DNA of 64,000 nucleotides, taken from Holtermannia corniformis. Lineage: Eukaryota; Basidiomycota; Tremellomycetes; Holtermanniales. Shown here one piece after another: positions 9,813 through 21,299 of the stretch (positions within the stretch are counted from its first letter, which is position 1; every line of letters starts with the position of its first letter). The stretch spans positions 171,428-235,427 of the forward strand of contig BCIJ01000027.1 in assembly GCA_001599935.1 (NCBI GenBank). Direction: 5' to 3'. Under the pieces are notes generated by a model, which saw only the letters and a list, made by a program, of their open reading frames with translations, was not told where the DNA came from and made no database searches. The position numbers and the translations under genes were made by a program.

Positions 9813-11120
9813 GATAGGCAAGGGTATGGACACGACTTGTGGTACGCCGTGCTGACACTGGGCAGATTTGGACTTTGTCATGACTGTTTATACGTCGTCG
9901 ATATGGATTGCCTGTCTTGATGTCGATCTATCACTGTCGACCGACTGCGTCACCACACTCAACACGCCACGGCCTCGCTCTGCCCCGGTGATCCCTGCCG
10001 CTCCTCCAGTGATCCTAGTGTCGCCAACTCGCGAGAACCTGTTGGTCTCGCTGAGAACTTGACCCGGGTTTCCGATCCCCGACCTGAACTCTCACCACAC
10101 CTTCCCCATATTTGCAGCATCTACCCGACCACCGCCACTCGAACCTGGATGACGGTGCGCACAACGACGTTCGGCGCATACCCATACGGACCTCCACGAT
10201 CCACCACCACCAAACTATCCGACCTTATAATCATGTGGAAGTGGGCTTCTCCCAGCCGCGCCTTCTTGAATCGAATCTCTGTCATGCACCACGACTTCTC
10301 CGCCAAAGTGCTCGGTCTATAGATCGACGTGCCAGCGCGCACCGGCTTGCCAAGCGCATCATTGGCTCACTCGGCTTGGCCTATGGCCGGTGCGATTCGT
10401 GGACAACTACCAACGCGAGGCCCTGGTCAGTGGTTTGTCTGCATTCACCGACCATGTGAGTGATTATGTGATGAAGCGACGGCGCGGCGTGCACTGACCG
10501 ATTCGAGCAGGTCACGGCATGCATCCCGTCATCGTCATCACTCCAAATCACTCGCTTTCGCCGACAACAGCAGCGTACGCAGTCTTGGCAAGTGCCGTGG
10601 CCGGCGACACGAGTCCCGCTACACCGACCGACATCCGACTCACGGACAGCCGCCACTTTTTCCCCGCCGAGTGGCGCCAACTCTGTCTGCTCGGTCACGC
10701 CCAGCTTGCCTCTAACCGAGTCCCTGATAATCTCCTTTTGAGCGGGTACTGCGTCGAGATCACCTTGTGAGCTGTATGCGTCTTCGGGCTTGGGGTTGGG
10801 TTGGTGGACAGAGGTGCTTGTGCGGGTCAGCAACATCTGTGACGGCGGCAAGGCGGCGCTCAATCGTTAAGAAACATGGGCGCTGCTGAGGAAGTGAAAG
10901 ATCTACGAGGGAATGCTGGGCTACCGTATCTCGCGCTGTGGATGCGCTCGTCTTATCTAAACTGCCACTGTGCGTGTTTGGTTCGGGGGTTGGCGTGCAA
11001 ATAGAAATGACGTGTGAAATGATTCAGACCACGCGCGTGCTCTCGACCCACTTTGTGTCGGTGATTCTCAACATCTTCACATCCTCGTTGCGCACTGCCA
11101 GCTTGATCACAGGCTGAACA
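9813..11120. other. 1.3-kb region with splice signals but no recognised gene
   Basis: A well-formed intron (GTGAGT at 10456, CTGAC, GAGCAG ending 10510) lies here on the plus strand. Open frames on both sides exist, for example 10059-10322 with IIMWKWASPSRAF and 10338-10455 with FVDNYQREALVSG. I could not join them into one protein with a credible start. It may be a lineage-specific gene, a non-coding RNA with an intron, or a decayed gene. Confidence 0.35.
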
Positions 11121-12108
<988 letters not shown>

Positions 12109-12377
12109 GCGCGAGCAGGCGGGTGGCAGCTCAAGTGCATGGGTTTGTATAGTATCATGGGAGGGGATGTCAGGCATTGCATCGCAAGGCCGTCGGCGCC
12201 ATTGGCCAGCCACGCTGGTCACGCCGAGCGCCCAACCCAACAGTCTATCGCCATGCGGTCGACCGATGCAATTGGGCAGCACTCGGACGTATCAGCGTCC
12301 AGACTGCACCCTTTGGAGTCTCCTGCAAGCTATAAAGCTAGATTCAGCGTCGTAGAACGCTGCACACTACTCTCACA
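12109..12377. promoter_or_regulatory. short intergenic with TATA-like element
   Basis: A TATAAA at 12331-12336 stands 42 bases before the next ATG, a spacing usual for compact fungal promoters. Nothing else recognised. Confidence 0.35.
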
Positions 12378-12641
12378 ATGTCCACTACCGCCAGCACAGC
12401 GCCACCACTAATCTGCACAGAGTGCCGTGAGACGGCCCCTGCGGGAACGCAGCCTTCACGCGATGCCGAGGGCAAAGAGTTTTATTGGTGTGACAAGGTG
12501 ATTGCTGTGCTTGTGTACGGTGCCAGGGCTGACGCCTCGGGGCAGTGTACGGACGAAGCGACGGGCGAGTCTCAGCTGCCTTCGTATGACGCTTCAACCC
12601 AAGGTGCTACGGGTACTGCGCAAGGTCAGAGCGGTCGTTGA
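12378..12641 (+). CDS. small four-Cys protein, unrecognised
   Basis: ATG at 12378 (context TCACAATGTC) opens an 87-codon frame. A probable 48-nt intron (12498-12545, GTGATT...CTGAC...GGGCAG) is a multiple of three with no stop. The protein is therefore either 87 or 71 residues, the spliced form being more likely. The spliced form reads ICTECRE near residues 12-18 and WCDKCTDE near 37-44, a C-x2-C / C-x2-C pair as in zinc ribbons or small treble-clef proteins. A Ser/Thr/Gln-rich tail follows. I do not recognise a family and cannot exclude chance, but promoter, start context and intron fit a real gene. Confidence 0.5.
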   Translation: MSTTASTAPPLICTECRETAPAGTQPSRDAEGKEFYWCDKVIAVLVYGARADASGQCTDEATGESQLPSYDASTQGATGTAQGQSGR

Positions 12642-13156
12642 GATCCACATTGCCTGTGTAGTGCGAGACGTATATGCTAGTCTAATGGTAGTCGCGACCT
12701 CTGAGCATTGCAGTGAGCGGCGCACGAAGGCGACCATGCCCTGCGCCGTCCTTTGACCACATGCTGCATCCGACATGTGTGATCCGTTGAGAGGCGCATG
12801 ATCATGGGCATCTCGCGAGCTGACGACCACGCCTGCGTTGATGGCTGCTGTGCTTTGCCCGGCCGATGGTTGGATGCTGGTCGATCGGCCGAACAGGATC
12901 GACAATAATCGACCGGCCGAACGCGAGGCAAGCACCAATCGCAGTGATCGCATTCCACCGCTCGCTTTCAACTTTGGACGGTCACTGCGGTTCATCACTC
13001 GGTAGGATCACCAGCACTAGCTCCATCCACAGCAACAGGTTCATCTCCCTTTCAGTCGATTCTCACACACACACCACTGATCAGCAAGGAGGAAAAAAAG
13101 TCAGTGGCGACCGGTACCGGATCTCCACTTTGCACTGACAGTTTGCGCTAGTCACC
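12642..13156. other. LEU1 upstream region and probable 5' leader intron
   Basis: Contains repeated CGGCCGAAC blocks (12888-12896, 12914-12922). A likely leader intron starts GTCAGT at 13100 and ends at CTGACAGTTTGCGCTAG (13151), just before the LEU1 ATG. The Leu3-type palindrome listed separately lies inside that intron. Confidence 0.45.
13111..13120. promoter_or_regulatory. Leu3-type site CCGGTACCGG
   Basis: The perfect palindrome CCGGTACCGG fits the CCGG-NN-CCGG consensus of the fungal Leu3 regulator. It lies 36 bases before the start codon of LEU1, a classic Leu3 target. It appears to sit in a 5' leader intron, which is unusual for such a site. The binding itself is inferred. Confidence 0.55.
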
Positions 13157-15675
13157 ATGCCTGCCCCCACTTCAGCTCCGCGCACGCTGTACGACAAGGT
13201 GTTTGATGACCATGTAGTACAGGAGGGCGAGGGCGACACGCTCATCTACATTGACCGTCACCTCGTGCACGAGGTCACTAGCCCACAGGCGTTCGAGGGC
13301 CTGTCAGTCGCGACGGGTAGCGGACTCCTTAGCTGACTCGGATACAGGCGCAATGCGGCACGTCAAGTCCGCCGACCAGACTGCACCCTCGTCACCGTCG
13401 ACCACAACATCCCGTGCGTTGCTGACATTGTACGCAAACGGCATCCGCTGACACTCACCGTGCAGCACCTCTGCCCGGAAAAACGTCCATGACCTAGTCA
13501 CCCTCATCCCGCAAGCCGACTCGCGATCTCAAGTGATGGCACTTCAAGACAATGTCAAGGAGTTTGGCCTGACCTACTTTGGCATGGGCGACCGTCGGCA
13601 GGGTCCGTCCTCGGCTACCGGGTGCGACAACTGACCAGTCAGGTATCGTTCATATCATCGGCCCAGAGCAGGGCTTCACCCTCCCCGGCACGACTGTCGT
13701 CTGCGGTGACTCGCACACTTCGAGTGAGTGCCCTGCCGACGTCGCGAGCCAAGCTGACGCCCCAGCCCACGGCGCTTTCGGCGCTCTCGCTTTCGGTATC
13801 GGCACCTCCGAGGTCGAGCACGTCCTCGCGACCCAGACTCTGCCCCAGGCCAAGTCGAAGAACATGCGGATCAACGTCGAGGGCTCGCTACCCGACGGCG
13901 TCAACTCGAAAGATATCGTGCTCCACATCATCGGCCTGATCGGGACCGCGGGCGGGAACGGCTGCGTGATCGAGTTTTCCGGCTCGACCATTCGTGCGCT
14001 CTCAATGGAGGCCCGCATGTCCATCTGCAACATGTCGATCGAGGGCGGCGCTCGCGCAGGCATGATTGCGCCCGACGACATCACGTTTGAATACCTCCGC
14101 GGCCGACCGCTCAGCCCGCGCGAGGGCGAGGAATGGGACAAGGCTGAAGCCTACTGGCGTACGCTCAAGTCGGACGCGGGTGCAAAGCACGACATCGAGG
14201 TCGAGATTGACGCAAAGGACATCATCCCGACGATTACGTGGGGGACCTCGCCTCAGGACACGGTCCAGATCAACGGCAAGGTACCCGACCCAGCCGACGT
14301 TAGCGACCCGATCAAGAAGGCTGGTGTCGAGCGTTCGCTCGCGTACATGGGTCTCACCCCCGGCACGCCCATGGAGCAGGTCGAGATCGACAAGGCCTTC
14401 CTCGGCTCGTGCACCAACGGTCGGATCGAGGACTTGCGCTCCGCTGCCCGAGTCATTGTCGCGACTGCCAAAGCTGGCGGGCCTACGCGCGTCCCCGAGC
14501 GCGTCTACGCCATGATCGTGCCCGGTTCCGGTCTCGTCAAGCAGCAAGCTGAAGCCGAGGGGCTCGATGTCATCTTTAAAAAGGCGGGCTTTGACTGGCG
14601 TGAAGCCGGGTGCTCAATGTGTCTCGGCATGAACGCCGACCAGCTCTCACCTCAGGAGCGCTGTGCGTCGACCTCGAACCGCAACTTTGAAGGCCGTCAA
14701 GGTGCCGGCGGTCGCACCCACCTCATGTCCCCGGCCATGGTCGCCGCCGCTGCGCTTGCCGGTCGTCTCGCCGACGTTCGCAAGGTTGCCGGCCTCAACA
14801 TTGCCGATCAGCCAGAGATGAAGATCACTTCATACTTTGACTACCTCGAGCCCGTCACCGTACCCGCGCCGCCCGTCGCCCCGACCGAACAGTCTTCACA
14901 GGGTGCGACTCCGGTCCAAAAAGCAGCCGCCGCCTCGGCCGGTCTGCCTAAATTCAACATCCTCCGCGGGATCGCTGCCCCCATGGCGACGGCCAACATT
15001 GACACGGATCTCCTCATCCCCAAGCAGTTCCTCAAGACGCTCCTCCGGACCGGTCTCGGTTCGGCTCTGTTCTACAACCTCCGATTCGACGCGCAGACGG
15101 GCAAGGAGAACCCGGATTTCGTGCTCAACAAGGAGCCGTACCGCCACGCGAGCATGATTGTCTGCACCGGTGCCAACTTTGGCTGCGGCTCTTCAAGAGA
15201 GCACGCCCCGTGGGCGCTCAACGACTTTGGGATTCGCTGCGTCATGGCGCCGAGCTTTGCCGACATTTTCAACAACAAGTGAGTGGTGCGCTGGACGACT
15301 GGGACGCGGCTGACGCCTTGCAGCTGCTACAAGAACGGCATGCTGCCCCTTGTCCTTCCCCAAGCCGACCTCGAGACGCTGCACGCCGACGCCGAGGCAG
15401 GCGACGAGCTCGCCGTCGACCTCGAGAATCAAGTCGTCATCCGCGCCAACGGCAAAGGCGAGATCCCTTTCAACGTCGACGCCTTCCGCCGCCACTGCCT
15501 CATCAACGGTCTCGACGACATCGGGCTCACGCTCCAGCACCGCGAGCTGATTGAAAAGTTTGAGACCAAGCGCTCGACCGTCTGGCCATGGCTCGACGGC
15601 GTCGGCTACGCTCACAAGGGCGGCAAGGTCGTCGCCCGGCCCGTCGGTTCCGCACCGAAAAAGACCGACTGGTAA
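13157..15675 (+). CDS. LEU1: 3-isopropylmalate dehydratase, fused large and small subunits
   Basis: Six exons (13157-13302, 13348-13413, 13466-13602, 13643-13723, 13766-15278, 15324-15675) give 764 residues. The enzyme converts 2- to 3-isopropylmalate in leucine synthesis and carries a 4Fe-4S cluster. The large-subunit part shows [37 protein letters not shown], the cluster cysteines in GSCTNGR and GCSMCLGMN, and [14 protein letters not shown] linker (about 550-585) rich in Ala/Pro/Gln leads to the small-subunit part with [28 protein letters not shown] and IFNNNCYKNG. The fusion is the normal fungal form. Start [20 protein letters not shown] agrees with family N-termini. Regulation by a Leu3-like factor is suggested by the palindrome just upstream. 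Confidence 0.97.
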
Positions 15676-15782
15676 AGGCGGATGTGCGCTGGGCAACGTG
15701 CCGTGTATTTACTTTGATACGGGATGGATGAGTGCACGACGATTGATACGGTACACATGATACAAAGTATGGATACAGTAAT

Positions 15783-18700
15783 TTACAGGGTCAGACCCGA
15801 TTGCCTTGCGTCTTGCAGAGCGGCATCGGGCAGGTCGAGGTAGCGCACGTAATCTTGTCGGTTCTGCGTGATGGCCGTGATGCGTACCGGCCGCCCTGTG
15901 CGCCGGTTCGTCCTCTCCTCGCCGGCCTCGGCAGCCGCCTTGTCTGCCGCCACGAGCGTGTCGTCGGCCAAGACGATTCGGCGGACTGGCGGGATGTAAT
16001 CGAGGAAGAGGGCAGGCGTTGGCAACAGGTAGCTGTCGAGCGCGACGAGTTCATCGAGAAAGCTCAGTGTCGAGGCCATGTAGCGCGCGCTGCGGGGTGA
16101 GTAGGCTTCCGCGACCAAGCGGGGACTCACCGATCGACAGCAAGAGCCCGCAAAAGACTATCCGTGTCGTCTTCAACACCCGCGAGCTGAAGCAGTTGGT
16201 CTGTCATTTCGGCCTCGCGGCTTGACGAGGGCACCGGAGCGAGCGGGTCGAGGATCGGCTTGTACAGCAGGTTGGGATGCAGTTCGTCGTTGGCTGAAGG
16301 CATGTACATGTCCGTCTCGAGCGCCTGAGAGATCAGCTAGTGTCGTCGCTTAGAGTAGACGCGCACCTCGATCGCGGCATAGCCTCGACGGTCAACCCAC
16401 GCGTCGGCATAGGAGAGGCTGTCGAGTTGGGTCAAGATCAAGCTAAAGTCTTTCTGCTCGCTCGACCGGCCGAGTGCGGGTGCTGATCTTGCCATTGCTT
16501 GAAGCTGATGCATGGCCTGGCGAAGGTCATGCATGGGTGCTGGCTGACTGTTGCGCGGCGGCAACGGTTGATGCAGTTGTAGGGCAGTTGGGATGTAGTG
16601 GATTGAATCCCGAAGCACTTGGGATGCAACGAATGCTAAAGTCGTTGATGCCTCGGCGCGGTGAATGGTCTCGAGGTACGGGATGGCGAGGTGCGATGGC
16701 GGCGGCTCAAACTGTAGGATCGCTTGGAGGGGCAGCTGAGCGCATGGGACGAGCGAGAGATCTACACGTCGCCCTCAGTCCATGTTCTCACGCCGACAAC
16801 CAGTCCTCACCATTGCACGTCAAGATGACCGGCCGCCTCGACTCGGCAATGAGGGCGACGACGGCTTGCCAGAAATTCTTGTCGTCATCGTACAGGATGT
16901 CGACCTCTTCCAGCAGGATGACCGACTGTCGCGCCTTTGCCGGCTTGTCGCTTTCGTCGGCATCGTCGTCACGTTCTGCAAAGTAACCAATCTTGTGGGG
17001 TGACGAGGCCGTCAAGTCGATCGCGCGCGGTGGCTCGTCGACTTCGATTGGCTCGGCTACAGAGCCTTGGCTACCGTTTGCAGCTGCGGTCTTGGTGCGA
17101 CCCTTGGCGAGCAGGCTGGCGAACGCGGCGCCTGCTTTGGCTTTGGGCTTGCCGTTTGGAGAGTGGCCGACGCCGACGCGACCACTCTTTGCGACCATGT
17201 GGTTCCGACTGACCTCGCCGACCATTGAAGTGAGGTTTGCGCCGGTGCGCCTGCCGATGCCCGGGTAGAATTCAAAGACGTCCCAGCCGAGCTCGCTGGC
17301 CGCCGCATAGACGGCCGCCGTCTTGCCAGCACCGTTTGGACCGGTGAGGACGATCGTGTTGGTCAGGCGCGTCGACAGGCTTGGGTAGGTCACTGGGCGA
17401 ACGCTTTCGTCTGACAGCATTGGCGCGGGCTGTTCCAGTTCGTCCACTTCTTCAGACGGATCGCTGTAGCCTTGCACCGGATCTTCGTCGTAGACGATCC
17501 ATGAGTCCGCGCGGTGCTTGGCGGCGCGCGAGACTTTGCGGATGACTGCGTCAGCGTCGGCCGTCGACGCGGCGCCAATTTCGAGTGCAGAGAGCCAGTC
17601 GCGCAGGTACAGCGCTTCAATCTCGTTGCCGAGGACTTGGGCTGCCGCTCTGGGTCGATAGCGCTCTGCCCAAGATTCTGCAGGGTTCGGGTCGACACTG
17701 GCGATGCGCGAGGCGGTGAAGGCAGGGTGTGATGTGATGAAGGGCGGGATGCTGAACGGAGTCTGGGAATGATGACGGCTTGGTTTGGGGCATGGGCGGT
17801 CGGTGGCGGTCAGGTAGCTTTGCCAGAAAGCGTCGAGTTCTGTTTTCGACAGGTGCGCCGGCTCCTTGCCCTTTCTCATCGGTGCCGAATGCTCGGGTCG
17901 GTCGCTTGCTTCGCTAGGCCAGACACCATGTCCAGTCCTATCAGGCCAGGGCGCCGGCCACTCTTCACCCTCCTTGACACCTCGGCCCCACCCTGGCTTG
18001 GTCTGGACGGCCCCGCCGGCTTGACCCTGAGTGAACATTGAGAAAAGGGAGTGTTCTTTGCCATGAGCGGGCTGCTTTGTCTTGCTCGCTCCATCAGACT
18101 GCTGGCGGTCCATCGGTTTGCTACTACCACTCCCACTAGCGGCTGCCGTCGTACTGAAGAAAGCGTGAGCAGGTCTAGTGTCCGTCACGCGCATGGCCTT
18201 GGGTCTCGCCGGCTCAAGCTCGATCGGGTCGTCTGCACCGCCACTTTTGCTCTTGCTTGGCCCGGGAAGCACAGCGCGCTTGCGAGGAGATGCAGAGTCA
18301 CTGTCGGAATCGATGACGATGGAGACTTGGTTGCTGGTTGACTCTGGACCGGTCGCAGGCGCGGTTGCGGTCGATGAACGGCGTCGGCGCTGGGTCGTCC
18401 TGGAGGTTGCTTGACGTTTGGGCGATTTTTCGGGCGATGAAGACGACACGGTGATAGGCTGGGGTGTGGGTGTTGTCTACAGAGTTGTACAGTCAGCCCA
18501 TCGATCGAGTATAGCATGCTCACGCACATCTCGGTTTTTGCCAACACGGTTCCGTCCACCAGCGCCCTTGCTTACCACCCGCCGCTTTGCCATCGCCTTG
18601 AGCTCTGCTTGTTCACCCTCGACCTTCTTGATCTTGCCCGGCCGCGGCTTTGACGGCTCGCCACGGTTCTGATCGTCTACAAAGTCGAGCTGGCCGGTTC

Positions 18701-18950
18701 CGGTGAGATCGAGCTTGGCCTGCTTGCCCTTTGCATCGTCTGCCTTTGTCCTCTTGCGCTTGACTGAAGGCGCCGACTGCGGTTTGGGGTTCGCACCGAG
18801 GTAGGCTAGCAGCGGGTTGGGTTTCTGAGCGGTTGAAGATGGACCTGGTGCTGGCACTGGCGTCGATTTTGATGAACCGGCCGCGGGTGCGCTCTCGACC
18901 ACCTTTTTACCCTCGCCCGCCTTGCGTTTGCTGCTCGCCAACTCGGTCAT
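15783..18950 (-). CDS. ELG1: Elg1/ATAD5-type RFC-like PCNA unloader
   Basis: Five exons on the minus strand (18528-18950, 16811-18476, 16367-16761, 16131-16324, 15783-16089) give 994 residues. Elg1 replaces Rfc1 in an RFC-like complex that removes PCNA, especially SUMO-PCNA, from DNA after replication. The N-terminal 400 residues are disordered and basic, with several Lys/Arg clusters and short acidic-Ser runs such as VIDSDSDSAS that could be SUMO- or PCNA-contact sites. Then ESWAERYRP and VLGNEIEAL open the AAA+ module. The Walker A is GPNGAGKTAAVYAAA, followed by FEFYPGIGRRTGANL. The Walker B is VILLEEVDILYDDDKNFW, and its EEVD with an acidic run is typical of Elg1 rather than Rfc1. No BRCT domain is present, which also speaks against Rfc1. 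Chl12/Ctf18 is less likely. Confidence 0.88.
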
Positions 18951-19239
18951 GGTCGCGCAGATTGAGCAACAAGACCAACGCGTCTTTCGTTGACCAACAA
19001 CTGACGGAACGGTGCCCCACGCGTCCAGGTCAGTTAACACCGCGACAGGCGCGCGACGGATTATTAGCTGCGCGCGGTCCGCGCCTACCATAACCGCCAA
19101 CCCGCGATTCACCGCCTGGGATTCGCCAGTGTGCAGCAACAAAGGGGCGCGTAGTAGTACATGGCCAACGATGCGACGTACTCGTACAAGTAGACAACAC
19201 TGACAATCTATAACCCATCCTGGTTCCCGCTGCTGCCAG

Positions 19240-20823
19240 CTAAGCCTTGGCCTCGATCCCCAAGTCGGGCCGACCAGCCTCTTGGGCGGCCTCGCGTACT
19301 TGCTGCTGCGCCTGCCTCGAGAATGCCGCGGCCTGCTCGCGCGTAAACCTGCGAGTGTCAGCGTGACCCCGTCCGTTCGGCTTGGGTGGTGACCCACTCG
19401 ACCTGAGAGCCGCGCACGACGCCGTTCGGCTCGGTGATGGAGAATGGCGAAAAGTCCATCTTTTGATCGAGGTTGGCGAGCGTGTGGTTGACGAACCGGT
19501 GCGTCGCTTCGTCGGCTCGCACGGCGCGAATCACATCGACGAGCTTGGCGTCGGCGGCGAGGCGCCAGTAGTCCTGCGGGCGTGAGCGATCAGTCTCGGA
19601 ACGGCGCCGAGCGACGGACAATGGCAATCTTGGGCGCTGCCTTGTCAGTCCATTCGGGAATGTACCCGTTCTCGAGCTCGTCGAGGCATTTGGTGCTGTT
19701 GCAATCAGCGGGTGCCTGTCCCGAGTCGCTCGTTACTCACTAGGTGTGTACGGCCTCCTCTTCCAGCGCGCCGACAAAGCGGTGGGCGACCTTGGGGAAG
19801 AAGAGGTAGGTGAGGAAGAACAGGTTGACAAACACGCCCTGAGCGGCGAGCACGACCATGCGGAAGACGACGCCGGGCTGCTTGACCGCAAGGAACGTCA
19901 TGAGGTGCATGCGTTCGTTTTCGGCTTCCTCGAGCAGGGTGCTACACGCATCAGCTGGTGTGCAGGGGCCAGGCGCACGAGACGTACTGGATCCAGCCTC
20001 CATCACGGCGCTGGGCAGGTCAGCATCGCTCACACCGTCAAGTACAGCAACGCACCATCAGTCTCAGGCTCTGCAAGTGACGGATCATGCCGCCCACGAC
20101 ACCGGGCACACCTGCCGTCGTCTCGAGCAGCAGGATACGCATCAGCCACTGCTCGTGGCTCATGACGCAGCCGCGCTTCCTCAGCTCGGCGACCGACAGC
20201 TGAGCCATGCCCGCTTCAATCTCGGGGATCGGCGTCTCCTTGTAGCCCGTCACGAGGTCGAACGTGGCCCTGCGAGCGTGAGCTGGTGCTGGCTAGGGGT
20301 CTACAGGCTCGGCGGCTACGCACCGGAGCGTCTTGACGAGCTTGTGTGCAATCTTGTCACCGACCGTCTTGGTCTCGCGGTGGACGACCTTTACGCTGTC
20401 GAGCTCCTGCCAGACAATCAGCCTTGTGACGAGCCAAAGCGAGGGACCGACCTCCTTGGTGTAGATCGGCTGGAACATTGTCCACCGACCGGTCGTGCTG
20501 CCATCGTTCAAGTCGTTTGTAATCTGCGGGATCGCGTCTGAACATGGTCAGCCTAGTGATCACACTACTTCAGCCCACGCACCGAGGTAGTGGCCACCCT
20601 CGCTCCCGAGGCCCGTGGACCCGACCGAGCCCTCGAGCTTGCCGCCCTGCTTCTCGCGGTCCCAGACCTTGGGCTGCAACGTCGTCGACGCGCTCTGCGG
20701 CGTGACCTGGCTCGGTGCAGGAGTATAGTGTCGCACAGACGCGGCCCGTAGCCCGACCCGAGCCAAAGGCAGAGGCAAGCGAGACGAGGCCGCGCGCAAC
20801 TGGACAAGAGGGAGCAAGGCCAT
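19240..20823 (-). CDS. AOX1: mitochondrial alternative oxidase
   Basis: Eight exons on the minus strand (20583-20823, 20324-20537, 20056-20269, 19988-20010, 19741-19941, 19620-19695, 19398-19573, 19240-19348) give 417 residues; exon 4 is only 23 nt. The enzyme is a di-iron ubiquinol oxidase of the inner mitochondrial membrane that bypasses complexes III and IV. The Arg/Ala/Leu-rich start ([17 protein letters not shown]) is a presequence. Iron ligands lie in [24 protein letters not shown] and [12 protein letters not shown]. The membrane-binding helices and the [17 protein letters not shown] segment are present. Start choice is the first ATG of the presequence frame. The 3' end uses a GTGGGT donor at 19397, giving [13 protein letters not shown]. 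Fungal AOX is usually induced when the cytochrome path is blocked. Confidence 0.96.
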
Positions 20824-21299
20824 GTCGATCAGTCAGTGGTAGAGTTGGGTTGGTAACTGCTAAGGGTCTGGCAAGGCCCAAGGGAGGTTGCTGCATAAGT
20901 ATGGCCGAGCGAGCGACGGAGACGGAGCAGCGCGGGCGTGAACGGTGCGAGTTTCAATTGACTCTGGCGTTGGCGGATCACACGCACGCCACGGTGGCAA
21001 CGACGCTTGGCGCACCACACGGCTCGTATCGCCTCGCTCGCACTCTGGTTCTCTATCCGACAACAGCTACATCCTCTGCAGTCTATCCACGCTCTTTGCA
21101 GCTCGCCACAGCATCAACCCAGCGCCAAAAGCTCGACCGCCAATCCGAATCGGTCAATTACTCGCGGATCATCTCGGACGGGAACCAAACAACGGCCCGC
21201 GTCCTTTGCGACCGCTTCCGGCCCGCCGCCCGCCCGTCGGCCGCCGCTGACCTGTACAACACGGCTGCATCTAGTAATCTGCCTGGACATGCGCCAACT
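20824..21299. other. AOX promoter and 3' side of ABC1 kinase gene
   Basis: Contains the AOX1 upstream region. A 237-codon plus-strand frame crossing it has low-complexity, Arg/Ser-rich content and no conserved motif, so I take it as chance. Nothing else recognised. Confidence 0.4.

Noticed and set aside
10381..10863. 160-codon minus-strand frame
   Set aside because: Starts only at a TTG, lies opposite a clear plus-strand intron, no motif.
19858..20541. 227-codon plus-strand frame over AOX1
   Set aside because: Shadow of the alternative oxidase exons; composition explained by the opposite strand.
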